In this document: positions 1-11,714 of the stretch, in pieces
Numbering within the stretch: the stretch's first letter is position 1
Layout: every line of letters begins with the position of its first letter
NCBI GenBank assembly: GCA_014529385.2
Contig: CM043962.1
Location: 85,310,180 to 85,374,179, forward strand
Direction: 5' to 3'
From: Adiantum capillus-veneris
Taxonomy: Eukaryota; Streptophyta; Polypodiopsida; Polypodiales; Pteridaceae
DNA length: 64,000 nucleotides
Translations under genes and position numbers: made by a program
Notes under the pieces: model-generated
What the model was told of the DNA's origin: nothing
Database searches by the model: none
What the model saw: the letters and a program-made list of their open reading frames with translations, nothing else

Positions 1-2927
1 CCAAGCCGTAATACATTGGCGTTGTAGAAAAGCTTTATTCACTTGAGAGTCAATTGAAGCATCATGTAGCAAGTGTAATGCATCCCATCTCCCAAACCAC
101 TTCTTTATGTCTTGCATCCATCCCGTGCTCAAGATCTTGCTTTTATGCGTCTTTTGAACTTTTTTGCTTGCTTCCCATGCAATTGTAGGAAGTCGATGTG
201 AGGGGTTTTGACGCATCTTTATCATGTACTCCACAACCCTTTCCATGCCCATAGCCTCAATTGGAAGAGATCCCGACTCAAGAAGTAGGAGCATATATGG
301 TGTTTGTGTCTTAACTTGGAGAAAGTTTGTAAGAAAACGCTTTTGGACATTCTCAAACTCTTTCCAAGTAGACTTTGAGATGCTCCCACCCCACACTTCA
401 ACTCCATAAAGAAGAACCGGTGTCACCAATGCATCAAAAAGATACTTCTTGAGAACCCAACACTTGATGTTTCCCGCATTACACATGTTCTCAAATGCAT
501 AATATGCTCTCTTTCCCGCTTCCAAATGACGCATAGCACATTCATGCCACTTATGATTGGATGGAACCTCAAGGCCAAGGTACTTAAAGCTCTCAACAAC
601 TTCAAGTGTCTCATTGTTGTACACAATGCATTCTCCTTATGGTTGGTTTTCACAAGCATAACCTTTGTTTTGGATTCATTTACAATCAGCCCACTATGCA
701 AGCAAAAGTTCTCAAGGACAACCATAAGCTTTTGTGTATCTTGTAAAGTGTGTGCTAGAAGCACTACATCATCCGCATACAACAAAAGCATGATTACCGC
801 ATTGCAAATAGTGACCTCTTCAATGCCTTCTTCTTGCATAAAGTCAAGTACCATTTGTTCCAATTGATCGATGCATAGACCAAAGAGAGTTGGTGACAAT
901 GGACATCCTTGTTTAACCCCAATAGTGCTTACAAAAATTTCTGAAATTTCTCTTCCCATGCGCAATTGACAAATCACCTTTTCATAGATTCGAGAAACCG
1001 CAAGCATAAACTCACTTGGCACTTGGAGTTCTTCCATCCTTCTCCACAAATTGTTACGTGGAATCATATCAAAGGCTTTCTTAAAGTCCACAAAACAACA
1101 ATACAATCGCTTGCCTTTCAACCGACTTTCCTCCATGAGAACACGAAGAGTGACAAGATGATCAATGGTGCTATGGCATCGACGAAAACCCGCTTGTCCC
1201 TTTGCACGCTTGTCACTCTCTTCAGCCCAATCACTCAATTTCATCTCCATTATGCACCCAAACAACTTTGCCATAAGAGACCCAATCATTATAGTCCGGT
1301 AGTTGCTTAAATTATTTACATCCCCTCCTTTATGCAAAGGCTTAACCCAATTAGTACTCCAATCATAAGGCATATCATGTTGAAGTGCAAGGTTGAACAT
1401 ATCACACATCCACTCATGGGTAAAATCTCCCGTCCATTTGATCATCTCCGGCTTGATACCTTGAAGATCTCCCGCTTTGCGAGTGGCCAACTTTTCAAGC
1501 CCACCGCATATATCCTCAATAGTAAAAAAAGACGGCATACATGGGAGTGAACCATAAAATGGCATTTTTTCAGTATTTGCTTGCTCATATAATTGCCTAC
1601 AATGTGTGTACATATCCACTAGACTCAAGTTACCAAAATTCTCAACCCGCTTGCCTCTCAAGTTTCTCCAAAATCTTCCACATGCATGTGCCTTTTCTTG
1701 GACTTGAAATTCTTGTTGCTTTACTTCCCATCTTCTTCTCTTCTTTTGAATCAATGCCTTGTATGTATGCAAATGACTTTGATAGTTGTCTTTGTCCATA
1801 GTTGCATCAAGCTTTATCAAGGACTTTCGAGCATCTTGACATTCTTTATCAAACCACCTTTTGCGTGATCTATCTTTGTTGATACCATGGAGATGCTTTA
1901 TGGCAAAGCATTATTCCGCACAAGAACAAATAGCTTTCTTGAAAGCTTCCCATTTAGTTTCCAATGGTGCATCACATTGAAGCTTTGTCATCCATAATTT
2001 TTGCTCAACCATTTCAATGTACATTGGTGCCCGTTTGAAATCCATACATAGTGATAACTTCTCTTTCCTTTGGCTGAGATTATCATGCTTAGTTGCTTCT
2101 CCACATGAAAGGTCAATACATAAGGTGCGATGGTCAGATTCCGGGCTCCATTGACCAAACATAAAACTCTTTATGCGATACATGATGGCTTCAGAGAGTA
2201 GCATATAGTCAATCACACTATCCCCATTATGTATCCTACATGTAAATCCATTGGTTCCACTCCACAAAGATACACCATTGGCAATGAGCATACCCGTGCT
2301 ATTACACATGTGTAAAAGTAACTTTCCATAGTGATCTGGCTCTTTCTCGTCCATTGAAGTACGATCATACAAGTGAACTTCCTCCAACTCCCTTGAAATG
2401 TATGGCATATCAAATTGTTGAGTATCATGTTGCAATGTTTTTGTGCGAGCATTCATATCCCCAAATACAATAACATCACCTTCACCTTTGAAATAAGCAA
2501 TGTCCTCTTCCAAATCAGAAAATGATTGATCTCTATCCATGCAAGCATAAAAGGGAGAATCATGATGAGGAATGTAACAACCGGCTACAAAAATGGGTGC
2601 TCTTTTTGGTGTCATAATTTTCAGCCATACATAACGTTTGTACTTGTCATCTTTCACAATTGATACAAAATCTTCCAATCCTTTCTTAACCATACATGCT
2701 AACCCTCCTTGTCCTCTTCGTTGCTTGAGATTCTTTGACCACATCAATGAATGTACATTGTAATCCTCCAAGCCGTTAATCCTTTGTGTATCATGCTCCC
2801 AAGTTTCAACAAGAAGTACAACATCGGCTTTGCTTGTTAGTTCATCAATGCCAACCCCCGCATTCCATGGGTATCCATTACAATTACAAAAGCATATTTT
2901 CAATTGTAACTCGGTCTCATAGGTCAC
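1..2927 (-). pseudogene. LINE ORF2, APE endonuclease and reverse transcriptase, broken
   Basis: The first 338 codons (2927-1911) encode an APE-type endonuclease: CNCNGYPWNAG near the start, LLVETWEHD, FGDMNAR (about residue 157) and SDHRTL (about residue 266). These are the expected catalytic Asn/Glu/Asp/His blocks. A single in-frame TAA at 1911-1913 interrupts the frame. The same frame then continues into the reverse transcriptase (1820 leftwards), with KPLHKGGD, NYRTI, DFKKAFD, GVKQGCPLSPTLF and the catalytic YADD at about 766-780. Near 600-620 a frameshift occurs: downstream, the second copy's reading (EVVDHFKYLGLEV) is matched only in another frame. The stop and the frameshift make this copy non-autonomous. 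The enzyme nicks the target and copies the RNA by target-primed reverse transcription. Confidence 0.88.
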
Positions 2928-2933
2928 GCATCC

Positions 2934-3884
2934 CTATTTGCTTGAGAGACTTGCCTCCTCCTTGGGCACATTTTCTTCATGAGAGATCTCCTTGTTTTTA
3001 TTATTCTTTTCCTCATATGCCTTGCGACGCATATTTTGTTGCTTAATAGTGCGATCTTCACATACAAAACATTTTGTATCCCTCAAATAGATCCAACTAT
3101 TATCAAGGATAATCTTTCGCTTGGTCTCATCCGGCATGGTGCATACAATTGGCCGTTCTCCCGAGCGAGGAGCTCCTTGCTTCCCCACTCTATGTGCTCC
3201 ATAGACCATAACTCCGGACATGCCAAAGTGGGTTTTGAAGAAATCTTCAATAACAATGGCAAGAGAAGGAGGTGTCTCTAACTTCTCTTCGGGAATTCCA
3301 CGAATAACAATGTTCTTGGAACGTCGCTCCCGTTCCTTCAACTCCTCCACATCCACATTCTCAACATTCTTTGTTTGAACCATAGCTTGCATGAGTGAGG
3401 AATTAGAAACCACATTGCTACCACATACATCAGCCCAAGACTTGTTTGTGCATACATTTTTCATGTCGCATACATCCCGGCTCATAGTGTCAAATTTCTC
3501 CTCATTCAATACATGGTCATGCTCTACTTTGCTCATCCGCTCCTTCAAAGCATTCAAGTCCACAAGAGAGCGTTTACATTCCTTGACTTCTTCTTCAAGT
3601 TGCATCAAACGTGTTGTTTGCATCTCAAGTGTCCTCTTGAGATTCTCATTCTCAACCACAAGTACCCTTAGTGTGCCATTCTCCATTGCAAGTGCTTGCA
3701 AGTCTTCGCCTTGTTTGTTTACGGTCTCTTGCAATGATACCAAGTACGCCATGATCATGGTTTCTGATGTCGTTGGTTGGGTGGTTTTGTTGCTATCTCC
3801 ACACTTAGGAGATTTTGGATCATTTTCCACAATGGTTGTGGACCTTGTTGAAGAAGAAGAACCCTTGCGAGTGCCGGAAGACAT
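2934..3884 (-). CDS. LINE ORF1 protein, coiled coil plus RRM-like RNA-binding domain
   Basis: The 316-residue frame is intact. Residues about 1-45 are Ser/Thr-rich and basic. Residues about 50-135 form a heptad-rich coiled coil (many Leu, Glu and Lys, with MQTTRLMQLEEEV in the middle). Residues about 185-300 resemble the RRM and C-terminal domain of vertebrate-type L1 ORF1p: a strand NIVIRGIPEE, then AHRVGK, RPIVCTM and a basic tail around CEDRTIKQQNMRRKAYEEK. In L1 this protein trimerises through the coiled coil and binds element RNA as a chaperone. No CCHC zinc knuckle is seen, although many angiosperm LINE gag proteins have one. ORF2 begins seven bases downstream, so the RNA is bicistronic. 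The first Met was taken as the start because it opens the low-complexity head. Confidence 0.8.
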   Translation of the reverse strand: MSSGTRKGSSSSTRSTTIVENDPKSPKCGDSNKTTQPTTSETMIMAYLVSLQETVNKQGEDLQALAMENGTLRVLVVENENLKRTLEMQTTRLMQLEEEVKECKRSLVDLNALKERMSKVEHDHVLNEEKFDTMSRDVCDMKNVCTNKSWADVCGSNVVSNSSLMQAMVQTKNVENVDVEELKERERRSKNIVIRGIPEEKLETPPSLAIVIEDFFKTHFGMSGVMVYGAHRVGKQGAPRSGERPIVCTMPDETKRKIILDNSWIYLRDTKCFVCEDRTIKQQNMRRKAYEEKNNKNKEISHEENVPKEEASLSSK

Positions 3885-4119
3885 TGTATGTAAAATAGGA
3901 GATGAGAATCAATTTTGTTAAACCTATTCACTTCGGAAATGCTGCTACAAAAACGCCTTCCATAACTTTGAAAATTTTTGTCTTTACAAAAATGTGTAGA
4001 GGACTTCGTGCTCTTTGATTGAGGCTATAGATCACCCAAATCGGAGTTCGGATGAAGAAGTTATGATCAAAAGAGTGGACTGCTATCTACTAGGTCAAAA
4101 AACGGTTGCGTTTTTTTAG

Positions 4120-4254
4120 AGAGAGAGAGAGAGAGAGAGAGCGTCACAAATAGAAAAGGGCACGATATTAAGTTGAGACACATTTTTCTCGAAGTTGATT
4201 GACATTGGGGAGATAGAGATAGAGAGAGGAGGAGGGAGAGCAAGAAATACATAG

Positions 4255-4335
<81 letters not shown>

Positions 4336-4404
4336 AGGGGGGGGGGGGGTACACTAGGGAGATAGAGAAAGAGAGAGGAAGAGGGAGAGAGAGAGATAGA
4401 GCTT

Positions 4405-4460
<56 letters not shown>

Positions 4461-4530
4461 CTTGAGAGATAGAGAAAGAGAGAGCGAGACATATAGCTTT
4501 AGAGAGAAAGAGACGTGAGGAGGGAGAGAG

Positions 4531-4606
<76 letters not shown>

Positions 4607-4761
4607 CAAAGAGCTTTAGAGAGGGAGAGAGAGAGAGATCTACAGATAGAAAATGGCACGATATTTAAGTTGAGACACATTTTTCTCGAAACTGCTCACA
4701 ACGCAAATTTTGAAGTTGATTGACATTGATGAGATAGAGATAGAGAGAGGAGGAGGGAGAG

Positions 4762-4829
<68 letters not shown>
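4120..4829. repeat. Composite (GA)n microsatellite island
   Basis: Long AG runs at about 4120-4141, 4274-4332, 4406-4454, 4538-4601 and 4764-4829 are separated by GATA steps (4253-4275), a G10 run (about 4339-4348) and short unique blocks. The blocks are copies of one another: an AGATAGAAAATGGCACGATA-type block at 4142-4212 and 4639-4735, and GGAGGAGGGAGAGCAAGA at about 4227-4247 and 4746-4766. The island lies between the 5' end of LINE copy A and the 3' end of LINE copy B. Confidence 0.9.
4639..4735 (+). repeat. ~95-bp short interspersed unit, best copy of three
   Basis: The unit begins with AGATAGAAAATGGCACGATA, passes through GAGACACATTTTTCTCGAAA and ends with AAGTTGATTGACATTG. Other copies are at about 4145-4212 (missing an internal stretch of about 25 bp) and 7033-7125 (nearly full length). 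All three have the same orientation, and each is embedded in (GA)n. It could be the 3' end of a short retroelement or a block spread by unequal exchange between GA tracts. No coding sense is apparent. Confidence 0.7.
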
Positions 4830-4835
<6 letters not shown>

Positions 4836-6897
4836 TATCGTCCTCGGAGGTCAAATATGACCTATGGGACCAAATGAACATGTCACGTGGTGTGAGTGGA
4901 GGTCATAAGTGACTCTCGATGCTCAAAAATGGCTGAAATGAGTGTCGCAATAGAGAGTCCACATCGTGGTTGGGAGAGGAAGGTATGTAGGGAGAGTTGG
5001 GGAAAAGAGGACCTAATGTGGTCAAAAGCTGAGCACTCAAGTAGTGTGTGGTACTCTCTCGCACTTGATGTGGGCATAAAGTGCAAAGTCGATGACACTC
5101 CTCGCCAGTGCCCCAACGTCCTGTCTCGCAGCATAGAGAATGGGAGCTAAGACGAATGGAGGCAATGGTGCGAATCGCACTCAACAGGATGGGCTCAAGG
5201 ATGTAAGGATGGGTTCGGTTACCTCGTTCGGAGAAGAAGAGAGATTTGTAGTTTGGGGCAACGTGTGTGGTGTAATGGCTGAAGCGAGAACCTCCAGACT
5301 TCTCCCAAGCCGTGATACATTGGCGTTGTAAGAAGGCCTCATTAACTTGGGAGTCGATCGACGCACCCTTGACCAAGTGACATGCATCCCATCTTCCAAA
5401 CCATTTCTTGATGTCAAGCATCCACCCCGAACATAGTATTTTGCTCTTGCATGTCTTTTGAACCTTTTGACTTGCTTCATATGCGATTCTAGGAAGTCGA
5501 TGCAAAGGGCTACGTTGTGTCTTACGCATGTACTCCACAACCCTTTGCATGCCCAAGACCTCAATGGGAAGCGATCCGGACTCAAGAAGTAAGAGCATGT
5601 AGGGTGTTTGTGTCTTGACTTGGAGAAAGTTGGTGAGAAAACGCTTTTGGACATTCTCAAACTCTTTCCAAGTAGACTTCCCGATGCTTCCACCCCACAC
5701 CTCCACTCCATAAAGAAGCAATGGTGTCACCAATGTGTCAAAGAGGTACTTTTTGAGAGCCCAACACTTGATCTCTCCAGCATTGCACATGTTCTCAAAT
5801 GCATAATAAGCCCTCTTTCCGGCTTCCAAGCGACGCATTGCACAATCCTTCCATTTATGATTGGATGGAACCTCAAGGCCAAGGTACTTGAAGTGATCTA
5901 CCACTTCAAGTTGCTCATTGTTGTATACAATGGATGGATTTTCGTCATTGAGGGTCTTTACAAGCATAACCTTGGTTTTGGATCCATTCACGATCAGCCC
6001 GCTATGTAGGCAAAAGCGTTCCAAGACACTCATAAGCTTTTGTGCATCTTCTAAGGTATGTGCCAAGAGCACTACATCATCGGCATAAAGCAAAAGCATG
6101 ATCACTCCATTTCCGATCTGAACCTCTTCTATGCCTTCTTGGTGCATAAAATCAAGAACCATGCATTCCAATTCATCAATGAGTAGCCCAAAGAGGGTTG
6201 GGGAAAGTGGGCATCCTTGTTTGACACCAATGGTGCTTGCAAAAAATTCTGAAATTCTATCTCCCATACGTAATCGACATATCACTTTTTGATAGATACG
6301 AAAGACTGCATGCATAAATTCTCTCGGCACTTGAAGGCTTTGCATACGTCTCCAAAGATTTCCTCGCGGTACCATGTCAAAAGCTTTCTTGAAATCCACA
6401 AAGCAACAATACAACTTTTTTCCTTTCAATCGAGACGCTTCCATAAGAACTCGAAGAGTGACAAGGTGATCAATAGTGCTATGATGCTTTCAAAAAACCT
6501 ACTTGGCCAAGCGCAAGTTTGCCACTCTTTTCAGCCCATTCACTTATCTTCATCTCCATGATACATCCAAATAACTTTTCCATCAAAGAACCAACCATTA
6601 TAGTGCGGTAGTTGTTCACATTGTTTACATCTCCTCCTTTGTGCAAAGGTTTGATCCAATTTGCACTCCAATCATGAGGCATGCCATACTGAAGTGCAAG
6701 GTTAAACATATCGCATATCCGATATTGTGTTTTCTTGCTTGTCCATTTAATCATTTCAGCCTTGACACCTTGAAGGTCACCTGCCTTGCGAGTAGCAAGT
6801 TTCTCAAGCGTGCGGCATACATCTTCAATGGTAAAGAAGGGAGACATAAATGGAAGGGAGCTACAACACTCCATCTTATCAACATTGGGTTGCTCAT
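4830..6897 (-). mobile_element. LINE copy B, 5'-truncated, flanked on both sides by (GA)n
   Basis: This is a second copy of the LINE family of 1-4119, in the same orientation. Similarity to copy A ends abruptly at about 6897, inside the RT-upstream region, where a (GA)n tract begins. On the 3' side, ORF2 ends at 4903 and about 70 bp of 3' UTR runs directly into GA repeats at 4829. No poly(A) tail is seen; read in the element's orientation the tail is (TC)n. Confidence 0.87.
4903..6897 (-). pseudogene. LINE ORF2 fragment (reverse transcriptase and C-terminal domain)
   Basis: The fragment starts in the region before RT motif 1 (TIEDVC, LATRKAGDLQG, NYRTIMVGS). A frameshift near 6480 separates it from the main 513-codon frame 6444-4903. 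That frame carries DFKKAFDMVPR, GVKQGCPLSPTLF, LLYADDVVL (YADD at about 6071-6086), KYLGLEV and YGVEVWGG. The C-terminal region shows LCTLC followed, only after a shift at the AG-rich stretch 5053-5060, by a His and HTLLEC-like residues. That is the C-x2-C...H...C pattern of an RT-associated zinc finger, so a second small frameshift probably breaks the zinc finger. Endonuclease and ORF1 are missing. Confidence 0.85.
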
Positions 6898-7275
<378 letters not shown>

Positions 7276-8077
7276 GAGTAATTTTCTTGATCTTCTTTTG
7301 TGAAATTTGTCAAGAGTGAAGAGCTTGAGGGTAAGAGGGGCCATGCCGCCGCCGAAGGCGGCGCCGTTTTACTAGTTTATTATAAGAACCCATGTTATTG
7401 CCTAGTATGCTGCTCGTAGATGATATTATAACTGTTTAAAATTTTACAGATAATCCTCCTCTAGGTTTACAAGATCAAGGTAAAAAATCGCGCCATAGAA
7501 TAAACTTTATGTTACCTTCTTAAGTAGAGTCGCTATCAAAAGTAACCATGAGCTCTTGAGGATAGAAAAGTGTTGGCTTCTATAAGCTATGAATTATTAC
7601 CTCATAGAAGATGGTTCCTATTAAAAATCTGTCTTGAGTTAAAAGTAGTAGATATACTTAGTATAGTGAGCCATGTTGTTGCCTAGTAAGTTACACGTAG
7701 ATAATAGGATAAATAATTTGATGTTTTACTGCTAATCCTCTAGGTTTACAAGATCAAGATAAAATATTGCACATAATTTGCACAATGTAATTAGATCCTT
7801 TATGTGAGATGGCCATCAAAATCACTCTATTCAATTACGATCATCTTGAATGGTGACTGTGTCTAGATAATTTCTAAATTTTATATGATGATGACATATT
7901 GTATGTTGCTAGAGGACTTAGTATCTCTCCTAAATCCACTTGTTCTTTGATTATCATTTGACACATTTTACTCAAAGACCTTGTTTTCTCAAAAAGTTAA
8001 GCTTGGTTTCTTGTAGAACTCTTGTAGCAAAATCTTCATGATTCCTCTTAGAACTAACAACATTTAAGCATCATATC
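7276..8077. other. Non-coding spacer with diverged direct duplication and GC hairpin
   Basis: No coding region is supported here. A 7-bp GC hairpin with a GAA loop lies at 7347-7363. Two diverged direct copies of a ~110-bp stretch occur at about 7385-7500 and 7668-7780. Both carry CATGTTRTTGCCTAGTA and later CTAGGTTTACAAGATCAAG. The last five bases (8073-8077, ATATC) are the left target-site duplication of element 2. Confidence 0.6.
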
Positions 8078-8198
8078 TGTTACGCGACTCGGCACCCTCC
8101 TGTTGTAGTGGTTAGTTGCAATTGGGATAGCTGACGTAATGGTTAATTATGTGTTGTCTATTTATTTTTCTAATTGAGTTGATAATGATGATTTTGTG
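8078..8198 (+). repeat. Element 2 5' LTR, first 121 bp
   Basis: This stretch matches 23801-23921 of the right LTR with few differences (for example TTACGCGACTCGG against TTACGAGACTCAG). It ends at TTTTG (8194-8198), which is repeated at 17508-17512 where the LTR resumes. Confidence 0.95.
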
Positions 8199-9845
8199 TA
8201 ACTATTAACGGTCTATAAAGCTTGTAAATAGCGGAAAATAACTCAACATAGTGAGCATTTCATTAAGAGCAAAATCCTAATGAGCATACAAGAGTGCTTG
8301 GTTGGAGATAACAACATTATCATATCACCTAATTAGTTTGGCATAACGATACTTGAAAGAGGGAGAGAAATAGAACAATTGACAACTATTGAGGACCGGA
8401 TTTACATGGACCGGTCCCCCCTCCATTAGGCATTTGTATTATAACCTCTCCCATTAAGAGAGACTTTGTACAATACAATTCTTTGTGTTCCTTGGTAAAA
8501 ACTCATCGGTGCTATGAAGATGGAAGCTTCATGCATCAAACTTACACGTGATAACACATAACATCAATTACTCGTTGGTCTCAGATACAAGACCTCACAC
8601 ACCTTCCAAGATGGTGAGAGCTAGCGGCGTATGAGAGTAGATCTAGAGGAAGAAGGAGTATTCTTACGAGAAAAAAGTATTTCCTCACTTAATTACACTT
8701 TTAGCTTAGCTTAGCTTAGTAATTAGATAATAGAGGAGAGAAGCATGGCATTGAAGCTTGGCTCTTGGTTGGATTTGCATTCCATATCCAAGAGTTGTTG
8801 GTGTAGGCCTCCATTCTCAAACTTGGAGAAGAAGATGAACTTTCCATTAAAGCTTGGAGAAAGAGATGAATTTCTTGCTCTACACATGAGTTGTGTGAGT
8901 GTGTGTGGAATAATGCCCTTCAAAACAACTCCCTCTCTCCTCTTGGTTGACCCCCTTTGCCAATTACTCATGTTGCATTCCTATTGGCCCTTGAAAAGCC
9001 TAGCCAATAGTATTTGAGTATGAGTTTTACTCTGGATGGCTTCCTATTGGCTCGTAAATAATTTGGCCAATAGCCTTTGAGAGGCCTAGTCAAGAGCCTT
9101 GTGACAAGTGTCCATCCTTTTTTCCATTTTGTAAATGCCAAATAATTAATTTAATTATCTGCTTTGCTATTGGACCTTTTAGTCCTTTGGCCAATAGGAA
9201 TTAAGAAATTTTAGGAACTGCTTAGTTATCATTGGACCTTTTGACTGTCCAATAGTCTTCTAGGGAGACTATTTCTTATTGATTAATTTTTTTGAGCATT
9301 TATAAAAATAAAAGTTTAGTTTACACTAGCTAGATTCTCATTGGTCCACCTCTGTGCCCAACCAATAGGATTCAGGCAAGAATTGGGGGTTTCTTTGCAT
9401 GCCTGACATGTGTCCTCTTTACTTTGTGGAAAAGGTAAGCTTAGGTGTATTGTGTGTGTGTGTGTGTGTGTAGTCACTTCTCAAGCTTTGTCATCTTCCC
9501 AACTCGTCCTCTAATTTGTCCTCTAGCCAATTGGACTTTTGTGCACACACGAAGCATCCAATTCCATTAACATTCGACCATTGGACTTACACCTTGAAAT
9601 TTTGGAACTTAGGGAAGTCTTAGTGGGATGAACCCTAAGGTCTTTGGAGCCCATACATTGCACATTGCACTTCTGCACCAGACAGATGGTAGCCCTTTGG
9701 ATCCCTCCTGTGGGCCCCCTACTGTGACCAGCCTGCTAGCCTTACTAATAATCTAGCTTTTTCTCCCCTTGTACTTCCCCATATTAAATGATCAGTTTAA
9801 CATGAGAAAATCATTTAGGAGAATAAGATATTAGTTATTATGACA
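8199..9845 (-). repeat. Element 1 3' LTR (1647 bp)
   Basis: This LTR is collinear with 15466-17507 apart from a 370-bp insertion and a longer GT run there. It contains five ATTGG...CCAAT pairs between 8983 and 9366 and a (GT)n run at about 9451-9471. No poly(A) signal was assigned. Confidence 0.93.
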
Positions 9846-9858
9846 TTACCTCTCTCTT
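9846..9858 (-). other. Element 1 polypurine tract
   Basis: The minus strand reads AAGAGAGAGGTAA immediately before the 3' LTR start TGTCATAA, the expected place for plus-strand priming. Confidence 0.65.
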
Positions 9859-10227
9859 GAAGTCATAGTCGTCCTCGACTATGAGGTAGAGATGATAAAT
9901 CATAGTCATTAGTCCTTTGCTTAGCGGGTATAGGATCCCTATTTTACCCTATGACACCGTTCCACAATGGATGACTAATCCATTTGGCGCTTGAGAGCCG
10001 AAGCTGCCGCAAGCATGTCTACGCATTAGTCCTATCAATCTTCCATAATAGAGTGACAAGCTCTACTTGGTGTTTGGGAGACGTTGTCTCCGCAAACGTG
10101 ATCCTAAGCATGCATACTTTTCACATTTGTGCCAAAAAAAAAGAGAGTCTTACAAGACAAAAACATTGGTCATTTAAAACATATTTACATTTGCTTACTC
10201 TAGGGAATCATTGTAAGCAATAAGAAG
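9859..10227. other. Element 1 3' untranslated stretch
   Basis: This lies between the chromodomain remnant and the polypurine tract. The 79-codon plus-strand frame here has no recognisable domain and runs against the element. Nothing else was seen. Confidence 0.5.
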
Positions 10228-11639
10228 GTTTAGGTTATCCTTTAATTGTATGCCTTGCATCCATCTAGCATCTTCAAAAGGATAATTCTTAAACTTAATA
10301 AGATACCGTGATAATCTTACCACCTCTCAATACCTTGTCTTCATGTTGGAGAATGGACTCTGGCTGCAGTACCTCTTCTTGGTCTTCAATCTCCGGTGGG
10401 TCTTCTATGGTTGCTTCTTGGGGTGGCTCTCCTTTGTAAGGTTTTAACAGGATCACATGGAAAGCATTGTGTATGAGCCAGTGGTTGGGCAACTTGAGCT
10501 AATAAGCCATCTCATTGAGTGGCTTAAGAAACTGAAAGGGGCCATAGTACCTTTTTGCTAGTTTAGCATGGTATTTTTGGTGTCCCGTAGGATTCTTGCC
10601 AGTCCTGTGCCTTAACCAAGCCTTGAGAAATTTTAGCAAGACCCAGTCATTTTCTTTAAAGGTCAGGGCTCTTCTGTGCTTGTTAGCAGTAGCCTTTTGC
10701 CTTTGCTGTGAGATGGATCAACATCTTTAATCTTTTGGAAAGATTCTTGTAGGTTGTGGCTATATTCATCTCAGCGAAGATCTTTCTATGTACCTTAAGT
10801 AGCAGGGGACTTTTTGATCTTCCCTCAATTACCTCAAAAGGTGCTTTTCCCGTGGATGTATGTACTGTGTTATTGTAAGCATATTCCACTAAAGGTAAGT
10901 ACTTATCCCATTGGGACATTTGATCTACTTCAGTGACATAAGCTTTTAGTAGATCAAGAATTGTTAGGTTAGCAACTTTGGCCATCCGTTTGCGGATGAT
11001 AGGCCGAAGAGAAATTTAGCCTTGTACCTAAATTCTCAAAGAGACCCTTCCAAAAATTGCTGGTCTTTCTAGGATCTCTATCCGACACTATTGACATTGG
11101 CAAGCCGTGGTACTTAAAGATCTGTGATATAAAGAGGGTTGCCATTTGATGGGCCTTAATAGTCTTTTTGATAGGTGTATGAAATGCGCTTCTTTGCTGA
11201 ACCTGTCTACTATTGTCCATATTCCTGTATTCCCATGGATAGACTTAGGCAATCCAAAGACAAAATCCATGGATATGCTCTCCCAGGGTGAATTAGGGAT
11301 TGGCAAAGGTTGAAGCAAACCAGGTTGCTTCCCTCTATCAAAATTTTTCTTTTGGCAAACCACACATTTTGAAACATACTCTTGTATGTTCGCTTTCATG
11401 GTAGGCCAATAGAAGTACATTTCTATCCCTCTTAGGGTAGCTTGAATCCCTCTATGCCCCGCATATGGAGGAGCATGAGATTCATACATTACTTTCTCAT
11501 GTAGTGAGTTATTAATGCATAGCCTTTCACCATAGAGAAGATAACCCTCTTGTAGGGTAAATGGTTCCTCCTTCTTGCCTAGTGCAAGGGCTGACATCAC
11601 ATCTTTAAAATTTGGATTGATAGCGTACTCATCTATCAT
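10228..11639 (-). pseudogene. Element 1 integrase with chromodomain-like tail, broken
   Basis: At 11639-11088 the H2C2 zinc finger is visible (H and GHRG, then CVVCQKK), followed by the start of the catalytic core (SMDFVFGLP, TIVDRFSKEAHF). The core continues in other frames: SDRDPR and AYHPQTDGQ at 11220-10969, then YAYNNTVHTSTGKAPFEV at 10985-10683. The last part (10492-10228) has NAFHVILLKPYKG and an ILQHEDKVLRGGK stretch. A frameshift near 10300 then leads to a basic, aromatic chromodomain-like end (IKFKNYP, ARWM). At least four frameshifts are needed. Chromodomain tails direct chromovirus integration toward marked heterochromatin. Confidence 0.85.
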
Positions 11640-11714
11640 AGAAGTAGATCATTGTGAGTTGCTATGGAAACCGCATTCACTCTTGGTCATCTTGAGAGAG
11701 CATCAGCTACTTGA

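Larger units (their letters stand above)
1..4119 (-). mobile_element. LINE (L1-like) retrotransposon, copy A, 3' end outside window
   Basis: This is a non-LTR retrotransposon read on the minus strand. About 235 bp of leader (3885-4119) is followed by ORF1 (coiled coil plus RRM-like) and, seven bases later, by ORF2 (endonuclease then reverse transcriptase). The 5' end meets a (GA)n tract at 4120. The 3' end lies beyond the left edge of the window. A related, 5'-truncated copy lies at 4830-6897 in the same orientation. I see no RNase H domain in the part visible here. Confidence 0.9.

Noticed and set aside
4120-4829. Regularly spaced repeats that could suggest a CRISPR array
   Set aside because: Repeats are simple-sequence GA runs of variable length, without constant spacers, and the genome is eukaryotic.
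4067-4881. Long open frames of Ser-Leu repeats on the minus strand
   Set aside because: They are translations of (GA)n microsatellites; there is no start context or other domain.
7347-7370. GC hairpin followed by TTTT, like a bacterial intrinsic terminator
   Set aside because: The context is plant nuclear DNA with no upstream bacterial-type gene, and the stem is only 7 bp.
8723-9017. Frames on both strands conserved at 15970-16282
   Set aside because: They are inside the two LTRs of element 1; conservation reflects shared LTR origin.
9984-10223. 79-codon plus-strand frame beside element 1
   Set aside because: It runs antisense to the element 3' untranslated region and lacks any domain.
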